Shown: positions 7,384-14,725, counted from the first letter of the stretch. The stretch: DNA of 24,713 nt from CAYNYF01 sp964401385 (GCA_964401385.1 CAYNYF010000064.1:1-24713); one strand, 5' to 3'. The notes: generated from the sequence alone by a model not told the origin. Translations and numbers: made by a program.

Positions 7384-7859
7384 CTTTGATTCTCCTGTCC
7401 TCCCAACTGCTCCCGCAGTGTCCGGACGGCGTTGTGCAGGCGAGAGCGGACCGTCCCCAGCGGGATGCCCAAGACGAACGCGATTTCCTGGTACGATAGT
7501 TCGTGCTCGAGCCGCAGGTCCAGTGCTTCGCGCAACTCTGGCCCAAGCCGCCTAATGGCCCGAAGCATCATCTGAATTCGCTCATCCGGCTCCGAAGAAG
7601 CAGGAGTGGCCGGGAAGTCATCCTGGAGGGGAAGCGGGCGAGACCGTCGGTGCGACTTTGCCGCCAGGTGCCGCGCCACGGCATACAGCCACGCGCGCGG
7701 ACTCTGGAGGTGGCTCTGGCTGGCCTGCTCCACCAGGGCCCGAAATGTCTCCTGCACGATGTCCATCGCCCCATGCCGATCGCCCACCAGCCGGCGAACG
7801 TACGCTGCCAGTCGAGGTGCTTCCAATCTGTACAACGCCGCTATCTCAGTCGAGTCCAT
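7380..7859 (-). CDS. ECF-type RNA polymerase sigma factor
   Basis: A 159-residue protein from the ATG at 7859. A start at 7895 (171 aa, MGTSLWKPPG...) is possible, but the family usually begins near MDSTEIAALY. Region 2 is visible as LEAPRLAAYVRRLVGDRHGA followed by MDIVQETFRAL and PRAWLYAVARHLAAKSHRRS. Region 4 is the HTH in REALDLRLEHELSYQEIAFV followed by LGIPLGTVRSRLHNAVRTLR. There is no region 1.1 or 3. It directs RNA polymerase to a small regulon and is expected to be held by the coupled membrane protein. It is the first gene of a three-gene unit in which both junctions are ATGA overlaps. Repeat copy C lies immediately upstream, so the original promoter may have been displaced. Confidence 0.9.
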   Translation of the reverse strand: MDSTEIAALYRLEAPRLAAYVRRLVGDRHGAMDIVQETFRALVEQASQSHLQSPRAWLYAVARHLAAKSHRRSRPLPLQDDFPATPASSEPDERIQMMLRAIRRLGPELREALDLRLEHELSYQEIAFVLGIPLGTVRSRLHNAVRTLREQLGGQENQR

Positions 7860-7938
7860 CCTGGATCCCGGGGGTTTCCATAAGGATGTACCCATTCAGC
7901 CGGGAAAGTTCATCCTCCATCGGGATCTTTTTGAGTCG

Positions 7939-7954
7939 AGCCCGCGCGCGGGCT
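7939..7954. repeat. 16-bp perfect palindrome at edge of repeat C
   Basis: AGCCCGCGCGCGGGCT is its own reverse complement. It abuts the left end of repeat C on the cassette side, mirroring the palindrome at 5277-5288 at the other end. Confidence 0.6.
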
Positions 7955-7958
7955 GCGG

Positions 7959-8203
7959 GAGGGGATGAAGTCATGATCGAAATGCAGATGAAGGCGCTGT
8001 TTTTCGACTCGGCCCGCGTTCTGGGGGCGATGGACGCCGCCACGCGCCCGGCGCTCAGGCAAGCCGGGGCGTTCATGCGCCAGCGGGCCAGGACCTCCAC
8101 CCGCAAGCGCAAGGGCGTCTCGCGGGCCCGCGAGGCGGCCCGCCGCACTCCCACGCGGGGCATCTGCGGCGGCTGAGGGGCACGGGGCGGCCCTGGCGGC
8201 CGT
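7959..8203 (+). pseudogene. Phage tail-like gene fragment, copy C
   Basis: The ATG at 7973 opens MIEMQMKALFFDSARVLGAM, then DAATRPALRQAGAFMRQRAR and TSTRKRKGVS. A length difference relative to copy B near 8120-8140 shifts the frame, and translation stops at 8176. DNA remains similar to copy B beyond that stop, to about 8203. The frameshift and the short length relative to any complete structural protein mark it as a pseudogene. Confidence 0.6.
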
Positions 8204-8329
8204 GGCCGGTTCTCAGGAGTGCTCCAATTCGCATGTAACCCGCTCGGCCGGACGGTCCACTCACCTTGCGCAGAAGCAGTGAGAAGAGGGCCGGCGATTG
8301 CCGGGCCCGGATGCGTGAAGGAGAAAGAC

Positions 8330-8620
8330 ATGAACGCCAGGAGACTGCGTGTGCCCAAGCCGGTGAAGTGGATTGTGACAGTGATTCTGGTCCTCGCCGC
8401 CGGGGCGCTGCTGGGCGGATGCCACAAACGCAAGGTCTTCGTCCTGCACGAACCCGGCCCGTATGTGGCCAGACACGGAAGGCGCCCCCGCGTCGTGCTG
8501 GTCGACCGCGGCAGGGACCGCCGACACAGGGAGGAGGCCCGCCATGAGCGTCGAGAACGCCCGGATAAGCGTCGTTCGGATCGCCGTCAGGACGATCGGC
8601 CCCGGCCGCGGCGACGCTGA
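8330..8620 (+). CDS. Small basic lipoprotein
   Basis: A 96-residue protein starting at 8330, preceded by AAGGAG at 7 bases. Residues 12-30 are hydrophobic and end in a lipobox LLGGC with Cys31. The mature part begins HKRKVFVLHEPGPYVARHGR and becomes an Arg/Asp/Glu-rich tail with no hydrophobic core. Such a tail suggests a disordered or nucleic-acid or cell-wall contacting segment. The function is unknown. It is the first plus-strand gene after the repeat mosaic. The tail codon pattern is highly GC-rich, so the last third is less certain. Confidence 0.6.
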   Translation: MNARRLRVPKPVKWIVTVILVLAAGALLGGCHKRKVFVLHEPGPYVARHGRRPRVVLVDRGRDRRHREEARHERRERPDKRRSDRRQDDRPRPRRR

Positions 8621-8729
8621 GGCGGTGCCGGTGGCCGTCCGACAGTGCCCGCTGCCCGAGCGGTGGTTCGTGCTGGACCGGCTGCTATCCCGGCGGGGCG
8701 ATCCCCGTCGCCGACACCGTCGAGGCTGA
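8544..8729 (+). CDS. Doubtful small ORF overlapping lipoprotein 3' end
   Basis: A 61-codon frame reads MSVENARISVVRIAVRTIGP and continues to a TGA at 8727-8729. GGAGG stands 6 bases before the ATG, but the same bases encode part of the lipoprotein tail, so the match may be chance. No family is recognised and the second half is Arg-rich like random GC-rich sequence. Confidence 0.2.
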   Translation: MSVENARISVVRIAVRTIGPGRGDAEAVPVAVRQCPLPERWFVLDRLLSRRGDPRRRHRRG

Positions 8730-8814
8730 TCCGCCCGAACGCCGGCGCACTCGCCGGGTCAATGCAATTCCACGCATGTGACGCGACGGGTGTCCCACAA
8801 GCCGCGGCGCGTGG

Positions 8815-8820
8815 TACAAT
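8815..8820 (+). promoter_or_regulatory. Possible -10 box for FG-GAP gene
   Basis: TACAAT stands 48 bases before the start of the FG-GAP gene and matches five of six -10 positions. No good -35 box is seen at the usual distance, so this is tentative. Confidence 0.3.
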
Positions 8821-8867
8821 GCCCGCCGGACGGAGACGAAGGCAACTTCCGGGAAAGGGCAACCGCA

Positions 8868-9932
8868 ATGACCGGCGATGCAGAGGCTAAGTTCACGCGA
8901 GAGATCATCGACACCCACCCGCCGCAGGACCCCCACGTGAAAACGGCCGGCGACATCACCGGCAACGGCGCGGCCGACGTCGTCGCCGCCAGCAGCGCCG
9001 GCGGGCCGTTGGTGTGGTATGAGTCCCCGACGTGGGAGCGGCACGTGATCGCCGAGTCCGGCCGGTGGAGCTGCGACGCTAAGCTGCTCGACATGGACGG
9101 CGACGGCGACGCCGACCTGCTGATCTCCGAGTGGTACACGCACGACCGCCTGGAGTGGTACGAGAACCCCCGCCCGGCGGGGGACCCGCGCGTGGACCCG
9201 TGGAAGCGGCACGTCATGGGCAGCCCGCGGGCCCACGACATCCGACCCGGCGACGTCGACGGGGACGGGGCGATCGAGATCGTCACGCGCCAGCAGGGCC
9301 AGCCGGGAGACCGGATTGTCCTGTGGAAGCGGACGGCCGGCGATGCCTGGGTCCAGCGGGCGATTGCCTGCCCGGCCGGCGAGGGGTTGGCTGTGGCGGA
9401 CCTGACGGGCAACGGCCGGCTGGACGTTATCATCGGCGCCCGCTGGTATCAGGCCCCGGACGACGTGCTGGGCGGCGACTGGGGCGAGCACGTGCTGGCG
9501 GACTGGCCGGCCGACGCGGTGGTGGCCGTGGCCGACGTGAGCGGCAGCGGCCGCGGCGACGTGATACTGACCCGCTCCGAGGGGCCGCACCGGCTGGCGT
9601 GGTTCGAGCCGCCGGCCGACCCGATGGCCGGTAAGTGGGCCGAACACGTCGTCGACGACTCGGTGGACTTCGCCCACGGCCTGGCTTTGGGCGATCTGAC
9701 CGGCAGCGGCCGGCTGGACATCGTCGTGGCCGAGATGCACCAGTCGCCCCGCAGGCGCGTGATGGCCTACCTCAACCAGGGCGCGGGGCGGTCGTGGCGG
9801 CGGGTGATCCTCGCGGAAACGGGCAGTCACGACATCTGCCTTGCCGACGTGGACGGCGGCGGCCGACCGGCCGTCGTCGGGGCCAACTGGAGCGGGCCCT
9901 ATCAGCCTCTCGAGCTGTGGCGGCCGCGCTGA
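8868..9932 (+). CDS. FG-GAP/VCBS-like repeat protein
   Basis: A 354-residue protein. The start at 8868 follows AAAGGG at about 8 bases. At least six repeats carry a calcium-loop-like core, as in GDITGNGAADVVAAS, LDMDGDGDADLLISE, GDVDGDGAIEIVTR, ADLTGNGRLDVIIGA, GDLTGSGRLDIVVAE and ADVDGGGRPAVVGAN. The repeats are separated by strands with WYE or WFE aromatic pairs. This is the pattern of an FG-GAP/VCBS beta-propeller, which in planctomycetes is common in surface proteins and often carries sugar- or protein-binding roles. Oddly there is no signal peptide from this start and none in the upstream in-frame sequence. The last 137 bp are duplicated at 14573-14709. Confidence 0.85.
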   Translation: MTGDAEAKFTREIIDTHPPQDPHVKTAGDITGNGAADVVAASSAGGPLVWYESPTWERHVIAESGRWSCDAKLLDMDGDGDADLLISEWYTHDRLEWYENPRPAGDPRVDPWKRHVMGSPRAHDIRPGDVDGDGAIEIVTRQQGQPGDRIVLWKRTAGDAWVQRAIACPAGEGLAVADLTGNGRLDVIIGARWYQAPDDVLGGDWGEHVLADWPADAVVAVADVSGSGRGDVILTRSEGPHRLAWFEPPADPMAGKWAEHVVDDSVDFAHGLALGDLTGSGRLDIVVAEMHQSPRRRVMAYLNQGAGRSWRRVILAETGSHDICLADVDGGGRPAVVGANWSGPYQPLELWRPR

Positions 9933-10278
9933 GGCCGCCCCGCCATTGCTCATGCCGGGCGAGGGTGTACGCCGCCCACCGCTCACGCTGTCGGAGGTAG
10001 GGCTGTACCGACGCCCTGTCAACAACCCGCCTTGCCCGGCGCCTCTGACCAGGCCTCCCCGGCATGTAAATAGGACTCCATAAGCTGCAAATTGTGCTTG
10101 CAAAGACGGACAGGACGCAATAGAATCCTTCCTCTGTGGGACCGTTCAAGTCTACGTTGCTGTGGTAGTGTCCCAGGTTTTGATGCAATAAGCGCCTCGT
10201 CACGAGCAGTTTCAGCCGAGCTGTAGACAGGCGACCTGGACAGTGTGGGGCGCCTCTGATCTGGCAAGGAGAACGAAC
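9933..10278 (+). other. Intergenic region and structured leader before prepilin gene
   Basis: No coding sequence is supported here. It holds a good promoter at 10098-10126. A leader of about 150 bases follows, in which TGTCCCAGGT (10169-10178) can pair with ACCTGGACA (10234-10242) across small hairpins such as CTCG/CGAG. No known riboswitch class is recognised. Confidence 0.5.
10098..10126 (+). promoter_or_regulatory. Promoter of prepilin-lipoprotein operon
   Basis: TTGCAA (10098-10103) and TAGAAT (10121-10126) are 17 bases apart; each is close to sigma-70 consensus (four and five of six). It stands about 150 bases before the prepilin start. Confidence 0.6.
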
Positions 10279-11358
10279 ATGACGAAGCGGATCGGGCCCG
10301 CAGTGATTGAATTGCGCTTCGGCACGGACAGGGCGCCGAGGCAGCGCGAACGCCGAGGCTTCACGCTGATCGAACTTCTGGTGGTCGTCTCCATCATCGC
10401 CCTGCTGGTTTCGATGCTGCTGCCGACGCTCGGCAAGGCCAGGGACATGGCCAAGAAGGCGGGGTGTGCGTCACAGATGGGGGTGTACGGCCGGCAGATC
10501 GCCCTCTACCTGACCGAGTACAACTCCTACCCCCACTACGGCCCGTACGGAATCGGCGTCCCCGGCTTCTACTACGAGAACCTGGCGTTTCCCAAGTTCT
10601 ACGGGATCATGGAGACCTACGGCGTTACGGGCACGCACCGCACGAACTGGGGCGTTTACACCTACATCTGGGAAGCCGACGAGGTATGGGACGGGGCGCT
10701 GTGCCCGGGGATGGACGCCCTGGAGGTCTGGCAGGTCGCCGACCAGGCGTTCGATGCCGGACGGGCGTCCTACGACGGCAAGCCGTCGTTCCATAAGGGG
10801 GCGGTCGGCTACCAGTGGAACCCGACGCTCCGGGCAAGACACCCCAAATTCTCACCAGGGCGATGGCCCACTTGCCTGGAAGACTGGCCGGACGCCGGCG
10901 ACCACGACTATACCATGTGGATCGACTGGGTGATCAACCTGCCCGTCGGCAGCTTCGGCACGCAGGCGGTCAACCAGGAGGAGGTCAACCAGCCCCAGAC
11001 AGTCGCGGAGGCCTGGGATTCCTGGGATGTCAATGCCGCGCCCAACGTCAACATCGCCGGGAGCTACGCGGTGGAGGGCGTGGTGCCCGGCTGGCACGTC
11101 GGGCCGCAGTCGCGGGGCACGAACGGCTGGGCCCTGCTCAACGCCGCGCGGCACCCGAACGGACCGAACGTATTGTACGCCGACCATCACGTCGCCTCCG
11201 ACGTGAACAAGGCGATCGACCCCGGTCAGTTGGGGCCCTGCCCGTCCGGCAGTTGGAACGGCATTAAGGCGGTCAGTTGGAGCGACTACCACGAGGATTT
11301 CGGGACGATGTGGCACATCTGCCCGCAGCGGAAGTTCAAGGTTCCTCCAGAAGATTAG
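10279..11358 (+). CDS. Prepilin-type N-terminal methylation domain protein
   Basis: A 359-residue protein starting at 10279 after AAGGAG at 7 bases. Residues 27-55 hold the type IV prepilin / type II pseudopilin signal: cleavage after Gly27, then FTLIELLVVVSIIALLVSML with Glu32 at position +5. This is followed by LPTLGKARD. The globular part is rich in Trp and Tyr. The motif NVLYADHHV near residue 297 resembles the C-terminal H-X9-DG region of planctomycete and lentisphaere prepilin-like proteins, with DHH replacing DG. Such proteins are abundant in Planctomycetota and are presumed cell-surface or pilus-like components exported by a type II/IV assembly. The next gene, a lipoprotein, begins 10 bp after its stop, suggesting an operon. 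Confidence 0.85.
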   Translation: MTKRIGPAVIELRFGTDRAPRQRERRGFTLIELLVVVSIIALLVSMLLPTLGKARDMAKKAGCASQMGVYGRQIALYLTEYNSYPHYGPYGIGVPGFYYENLAFPKFYGIMETYGVTGTHRTNWGVYTYIWEADEVWDGALCPGMDALEVWQVADQAFDAGRASYDGKPSFHKGAVGYQWNPTLRARHPKFSPGRWPTCLEDWPDAGDHDYTMWIDWVINLPVGSFGTQAVNQEEVNQPQTVAEAWDSWDVNAAPNVNIAGSYAVEGVVPGWHVGPQSRGTNGWALLNAARHPNGPNVLYADHHVASDVNKAIDPGQLGPCPSGSWNGIKAVSWSDYHEDFGTMWHICPQRKFKVPPED

Positions 11359-11367
11359 GCGGCCACC

Positions 11368-11802
11368 ATGCAAAGCACACCCTCGGTGATCCTGGCCTGC
11401 ATCCTGACCGGGCTGATCGGCCTGGCCGGATGCAAGGACGCGGCCGAGAAGATCAGCTCGGCCGACCACCTCCTCTCCCGGCAGCACAAGGCCTGCGCCG
11501 ACGCCCTCGAGACCCTGCGCTCAGACCAGCCCAACTATAACCTGGTCCGAGCGGCCGGCGGGCGCTTCCGCAGGACCCTGCGCCGGGTCGAGAAGGACTA
11601 CACCGGCTCGAACAAGCACGAGGTCATCGCCAAGCTGAACCTGCTGGCCGATAGGTTCGACGCCGAGGTTGCCCCGAAGCTGACCATGGCCAGCCCGGAG
11701 GTCCGGTTGCAGACCGGCGTGACCCCCGAGGAACTTCGGGCCGCGTTCGAAAGCCTTCAGGCCGATTTTGAGACGCTAAAAGACCTGACGTCCGGCGGCT
11801 AA
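11368..11802 (+). CDS. Small helical lipoprotein
   Basis: A 144-residue protein. Residues 1-21 are a signal peptide with lipobox LAGC and Cys22. The mature part, KDAAEKISSADHLLSRQHKA and onward, is almost wholly helical with no aromatic core and few cysteines. It is 10 bp downstream of the prepilin gene and has only a weak ribosome site, so it is probably translated by coupling. No family is recognised. It may act in the surface assembly with the prepilin-like protein, but this rests on context only. Confidence 0.75.
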   Translation: MQSTPSVILACILTGLIGLAGCKDAAEKISSADHLLSRQHKACADALETLRSDQPNYNLVRAAGGRFRRTLRRVEKDYTGSNKHEVIAKLNLLADRFDAEVAPKLTMASPEVRLQTGVTPEELRAAFESLQADFETLKDLTSGG

Positions 11803-11904
11803 ATTCGTATAACTCGCCTTGTAGTATAGGCGTGCGCGAACAGGGCGAGGCTGTTTGGTCTGTCCGGCCTGCAAGGGCGCAGGTGCAGAGCAAAAGAATG
11901 CTGG

Positions 11905-11922
11905 ACAGTTTAGCTAAACTGT
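11905..11922. promoter_or_regulatory. 18-bp perfect palindrome upstream of PEP-CTERM gene
   Basis: ACAGTTTAGCTAAACTGT is its own reverse complement. It lies in an AT-rich patch in an otherwise GC-rich region, 159 bases before the next start, with TATATT (11936-11941) just downstream. This is a candidate operator; the binding protein is unknown. Confidence 0.5.
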
Positions 11923-12029
11923 GGTATTAGATAGGTATATTGGGTAGTTTACCTGCGGGCGGCGGGGTTGCATGTGCATGTCCGTGGGATTCTTTGTAGA
12001 GACACAATTCATACGAGCGAGGATACAGA

Positions 12030-12052
12030 CTCTCGCCTTCGTGTGGTGAGAG
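12030..12052 (+). promoter_or_regulatory. Hairpin in 5' leader of PEP-CTERM gene
   Basis: CTCTCGCC pairs with GGTGAGAG (one G-U) around a 7-base loop. It sits 29 bases before the start and may affect translation or stability of the message. Confidence 0.35.
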
Positions 12053-12080
12053 CGGGAAATTTGATCTGGGAGGTAAGCTT

Positions 12081-13253
12081 ATGCCAATAACAACGAAGAC
12101 CTTGTGGACTGGGTTGGCGGCCGTGGTTGCGCTGGCTTGGCTGGCCGCTCCGGCCTCAGCCTTGGACTTGGGTTACGGCAAGTACATACCCACCAAGGAC
12201 GAGCCTACGAACGGGCAATGCTGGGCCGAGTTCGTCAACATGGGCGCCAACGAGTACGCCTTCATCAAGGCCGGCGTTGCTACCTGGCAGGCGGACTTCG
12301 ACCGGGACGCCATCGCGGCCGTCCTGGCGGCCTGGCCTCAGCATGAGGTGAGGCTCTACATCACGACTGCCGATAGCGATGATCCCTCTCTGGACGAGCG
12401 ATTCATGCCCTACACGTGGCAGAGCCAGAGCGTCTGGGGCGCCGAAGGCGACGGTTACTGGGACTTGTCCGGACAGCTCACGTGGAACGACTACGGCGAT
12501 CCGCTGAACTACAACAGCCACGCCTTCAACTGGACCGCAGGCACTCAGGCCATCTGCCAGTGGGGCATTTGCAGCCATCTCGGGACCGGCGTGGTGGACA
12601 CGGCCAACAGCCAGCATTGGCTGGATGCGGCCGGCAACCCGATCGGTAATCCCTGCTCCGCGTTCGGCGGGCCGCCCGCCGGCAGCGACCCGACGGGGTG
12701 GTGCCAGAGCAAGATGGAGTGCTGCTGGGGGGCGTTCGACTCAGCGGCCGACAGCAAGCTGCTCAACTCCGAGCCGATCATCGGCCTCGGGGACATGGTG
12801 CAGGCGTGGGTGAAGCTCGACCAGGAGCTGGTGGAGGATATCACCGGCACCGGGCGGGCGAACGTCTTTGCCCTGGGCGTTGCCCTGGCCGACGAGAACA
12901 ACGACATCTGGACCAATTGGAACAACCTCTGGATGTGCACCAAGGAGAACGAGGGCAACGAGCCGTACATCCGGCTGATGTGGCCCGGCGACGCCAACTT
13001 CGACGGCTGCGCCAACGGCGCCGACTACACCCTCTGGGCTGACAACTATCAGCTAAACCCCGGCGGGCAGGGCTGGGAAGAGGCCGATTTCAACGGCGAT
13101 ATGAACACCGACGGCGGGGACTACACCCTCTGGGCTGACCACTACGTAGGCGGAACCGGCGGTCCCGGCTGCACGGGCACGGGGCAGATCCCCGAGCCGG
13201 TGACGCTGGGGTTGCTCAGCCTTGGGGCTGTGGCGCTGCTGCGTCGGAAGTAG
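12081..13253 (+). CDS. PEP-CTERM exported protein with dockerin-like repeats
   Basis: A 390-residue protein whose start follows GGGAGG at 8 bases. Residues 1-27 are a signal peptide ending ASA. A Trp-rich domain follows with strand-like VRLYITTAD; it loosely resembles DNRLRE-type domains. Two dockerin-like calcium loops occur at about residues 303-360: GDANFDGCANGADYTLWADN and ADFNGDMNTDGGDYTLWADH. The C-terminus is a PEP-CTERM sorting tail: IPEPVTLGLLSLGAVALL followed by RRK. PEP-CTERM proteins are cleaved and placed at the surface by an exosortase. Paired dockerin-like loops before the tail are typical of Phycisphaerae. The exosortase is not in this window. Ligand unknown. Confidence 0.9.
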   Translation: MPITTKTLWTGLAAVVALAWLAAPASALDLGYGKYIPTKDEPTNGQCWAEFVNMGANEYAFIKAGVATWQADFDRDAIAAVLAAWPQHEVRLYITTADSDDPSLDERFMPYTWQSQSVWGAEGDGYWDLSGQLTWNDYGDPLNYNSHAFNWTAGTQAICQWGICSHLGTGVVDTANSQHWLDAAGNPIGNPCSAFGGPPAGSDPTGWCQSKMECCWGAFDSAADSKLLNSEPIIGLGDMVQAWVKLDQELVEDITGTGRANVFALGVALADENNDIWTNWNNLWMCTKENEGNEPYIRLMWPGDANFDGCANGADYTLWADNYQLNPGGQGWEEADFNGDMNTDGGDYTLWADHYVGGTGGPGCTGTGQIPEPVTLGLLSLGAVALLRRK

Positions 13254-13485
13254 CATTCGAAATCGAGGACGAATGGCCCAAGCGGCCTGGCGCGGATCCT
13301 CATCTCGCCCGGTCGCCTGGGCCAAGAACGAGGCCGGGAGGGTTGACCGGGGAACCGGGCGGCGCCCGGACGCAGGGAGCAGAACGGATGCGTTGAGCTT
13401 CGCTTCCGGTGATCCGGACCGCCGGGTTCTTGCAGCCCGGCGTGGCCCTTACGGAGAGCAAATCAGAAAGGAGGTGTGTGGAAGA
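13254..13485 (+). other. Intergenic region without a recognised feature
   Basis: No gene, terminator or promoter is convincing here. The strand is open in one frame through to the next gene, but the residues are Arg/Ala/Gly-rich and give no domain. The region ends at a perfect AAAGGAGGT ribosome site at about 13466-13474. Confidence 0.4.
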
Positions 13486-13575
13486 ATGCCGGTGAGCGAT
13501 TGTCCATATTGTGAGGACACTGAGAGACGGAATCCCCGCTACAGTGGGGCATTCCAATGGAAGGAGGGAGTATCG

Positions 13576-14478
13576 ATGAAGACACTTTTGGTCATTCTAA
13601 CAGCGCTGGCTGTATGCGCCGTCCCGGTGGTGGGGGAGCCCTTCCTCTGCCAACGGGACAACGCCAACGACCAGGCCGGCGGCCCGCCGCCGCCGGGAGA
13701 GTGGCACAGCAACGAGGGTGCCAACAACGTTGCCCGCATCAAGGCCTCTGACCACCAGTGGTACGGCGACTGGGATATGGGTGCGATCCTGGAGTACATG
13801 GACTGCAATCCGTGCCCACAGGGCATGTACTACGAGGCCCGGCTGTACGTCGTCCCCGACGCGGGCGAGGGCGGTTGGGTGCCCGGGGCGATGAACCCGG
13901 TGCAGATCGCCGCGGTGTGGAGCGAGAACGACTGGGTCGAGGGTGACGCTGGTCGGACGTATTCGAACTACAACTGGACCAACCCGACCGAGAACTTCGC
14001 GGCCACGGAGGCGTACGCCGGGGACACCGAAGACCCCAACAACCCGGGGAATTCGGACCCCGTCCGTGCCGTCCCCTGGGTCCACCCGACCCGAGGCGTA
14101 TGCACGATGATGGGGACGTTCCTGGACTATAGCGACAAGAGCGGCACCCTTCCGGATCCGCTGACGCCGTGGCAGCCGTGGTTGGGAGTGTGCAACTCGG
14201 TCAGGAACTCCCAGGACTTGATGATCGACCCGGACCAGACGGGCGTGTACCACAGCGTGGTCCTGGACGCCGCGCTGTTCCAGGACATGCTGACCAACCC
14301 GAACAACCGCGGGTTGGCGCTGTATAACCTGCCGCCGGACAGCTTTGCCAACCGCAACATCCGGACGCGGGAATATGTCGACAGCGAGCCGTACCTGGAC
14401 GTCGTCTGTGTTCCCGAGCCGGCAACGTTGCTGCTGCTGGTCTCCGGCGGCCTGCTGATGATTCGCAGGAAGCGCTAG
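13576..14478 (+). CDS. PEP-CTERM exported protein, DNRLRE-like domain
   Basis: A 300-residue protein from ATG 13576, preceded by AAGGAGGGAG. A second in-frame ATG at 13486 has an even better site (AAAGGAGGT, spacing about 11) and would add 30 residues before the signal peptide (MPVSDCPYCEDTERRNPRYS...). The 13576 start is preferred because MKTLLVILTALAVCAVPVVG is a standard signal peptide. The mature part has YYEARLYVVPDAGEGGWVPG, PVQIAAVWSENDWVEGDAG and a late GLALYNLPPDSF. This is the pattern of DNRLRE domains, in which ARLYV and NDWVEG recur. The C-terminal VPEPATLLLLVSGGLLMIRR is a PEP-CTERM sorting signal. Surface location is expected; function is unknown. Confidence 0.85.
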   Translation: MKTLLVILTALAVCAVPVVGEPFLCQRDNANDQAGGPPPPGEWHSNEGANNVARIKASDHQWYGDWDMGAILEYMDCNPCPQGMYYEARLYVVPDAGEGGWVPGAMNPVQIAAVWSENDWVEGDAGRTYSNYNWTNPTENFAATEAYAGDTEDPNNPGNSDPVRAVPWVHPTRGVCTMMGTFLDYSDKSGTLPDPLTPWQPWLGVCNSVRNSQDLMIDPDQTGVYHSVVLDAALFQDMLTNPNNRGLALYNLPPDSFANRNIRTREYVDSEPYLDVVCVPEPATLLLLVSGGLLMIRRKR

Positions 14479-14501
14479 GGCCTCCGGGCCAAGTGACTGG
14501 C

Positions 14502-14556
14502 GAAAGAGGCGACTGACATTCCTCGGCCGGGGCCTTCCCCGGCCGGGGCCTCTTTC
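14502..14556. terminator. Bidirectional terminator-like hairpin
   Basis: The inner stem GGCCGGGG (14525-14532) pairs with CCCCGGCC (14537-14544). An outer stem GAAAGAGGC (14502-14510) pairs with GCCTCTTTC (14548-14556). It is followed by T-rich bases. It lies between the plus-strand PEP-CTERM gene and the minus-strand kinase, and symmetry lets it serve both. Confidence 0.7.
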
Positions 14557-14572
14557 TGCGCCGCCCGCCGTA

Positions 14573-14709
14573 GCGGCGGGTGATCCTCGCGGAAACGGGC
14601 AGCCACGACATCTGCCTTGCCGACGTGGACGGCGGCGGCCGACCGGCCGTCGCCGGGGCCAACTGGAGCGGACCCTATCAGCCTCTCGAGCTGTGGCGGC
14701 CGCGCTGAG
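14573..14709 (+). pseudogene. Duplicated 3' end of FG-GAP gene
   Basis: These 137 bases match 9797-9933 with three substitutions and no gap, at a constant offset of 4776. The frame reads RRVILAETGSHDICLADVDG, then GGRPAVAGANWSGPYQPLEL and a TGA. It has no start or upstream part. It lies downstream of the hairpin at 14502-14556 and stops at the same stop codon as the original gene. Confidence 0.9.
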
Positions 14710-14725
14710 CCGAACGGCCGGCCGG

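Noticed and set aside
8685..10103. Minus-strand open frame over the FG-GAP gene
   Set aside because: Antisense shadow; the plus strand has clear calcium-loop repeats and a ribosome site.
11945..11975. Sigma-54 promoter before PEP-CTERM gene
   Set aside because: A GG-N10-GC spacing with TTGCA exists near GGCGGCGGGGTTGCATG, but the -24 element is poor and GC-rich sequence gives this by chance.
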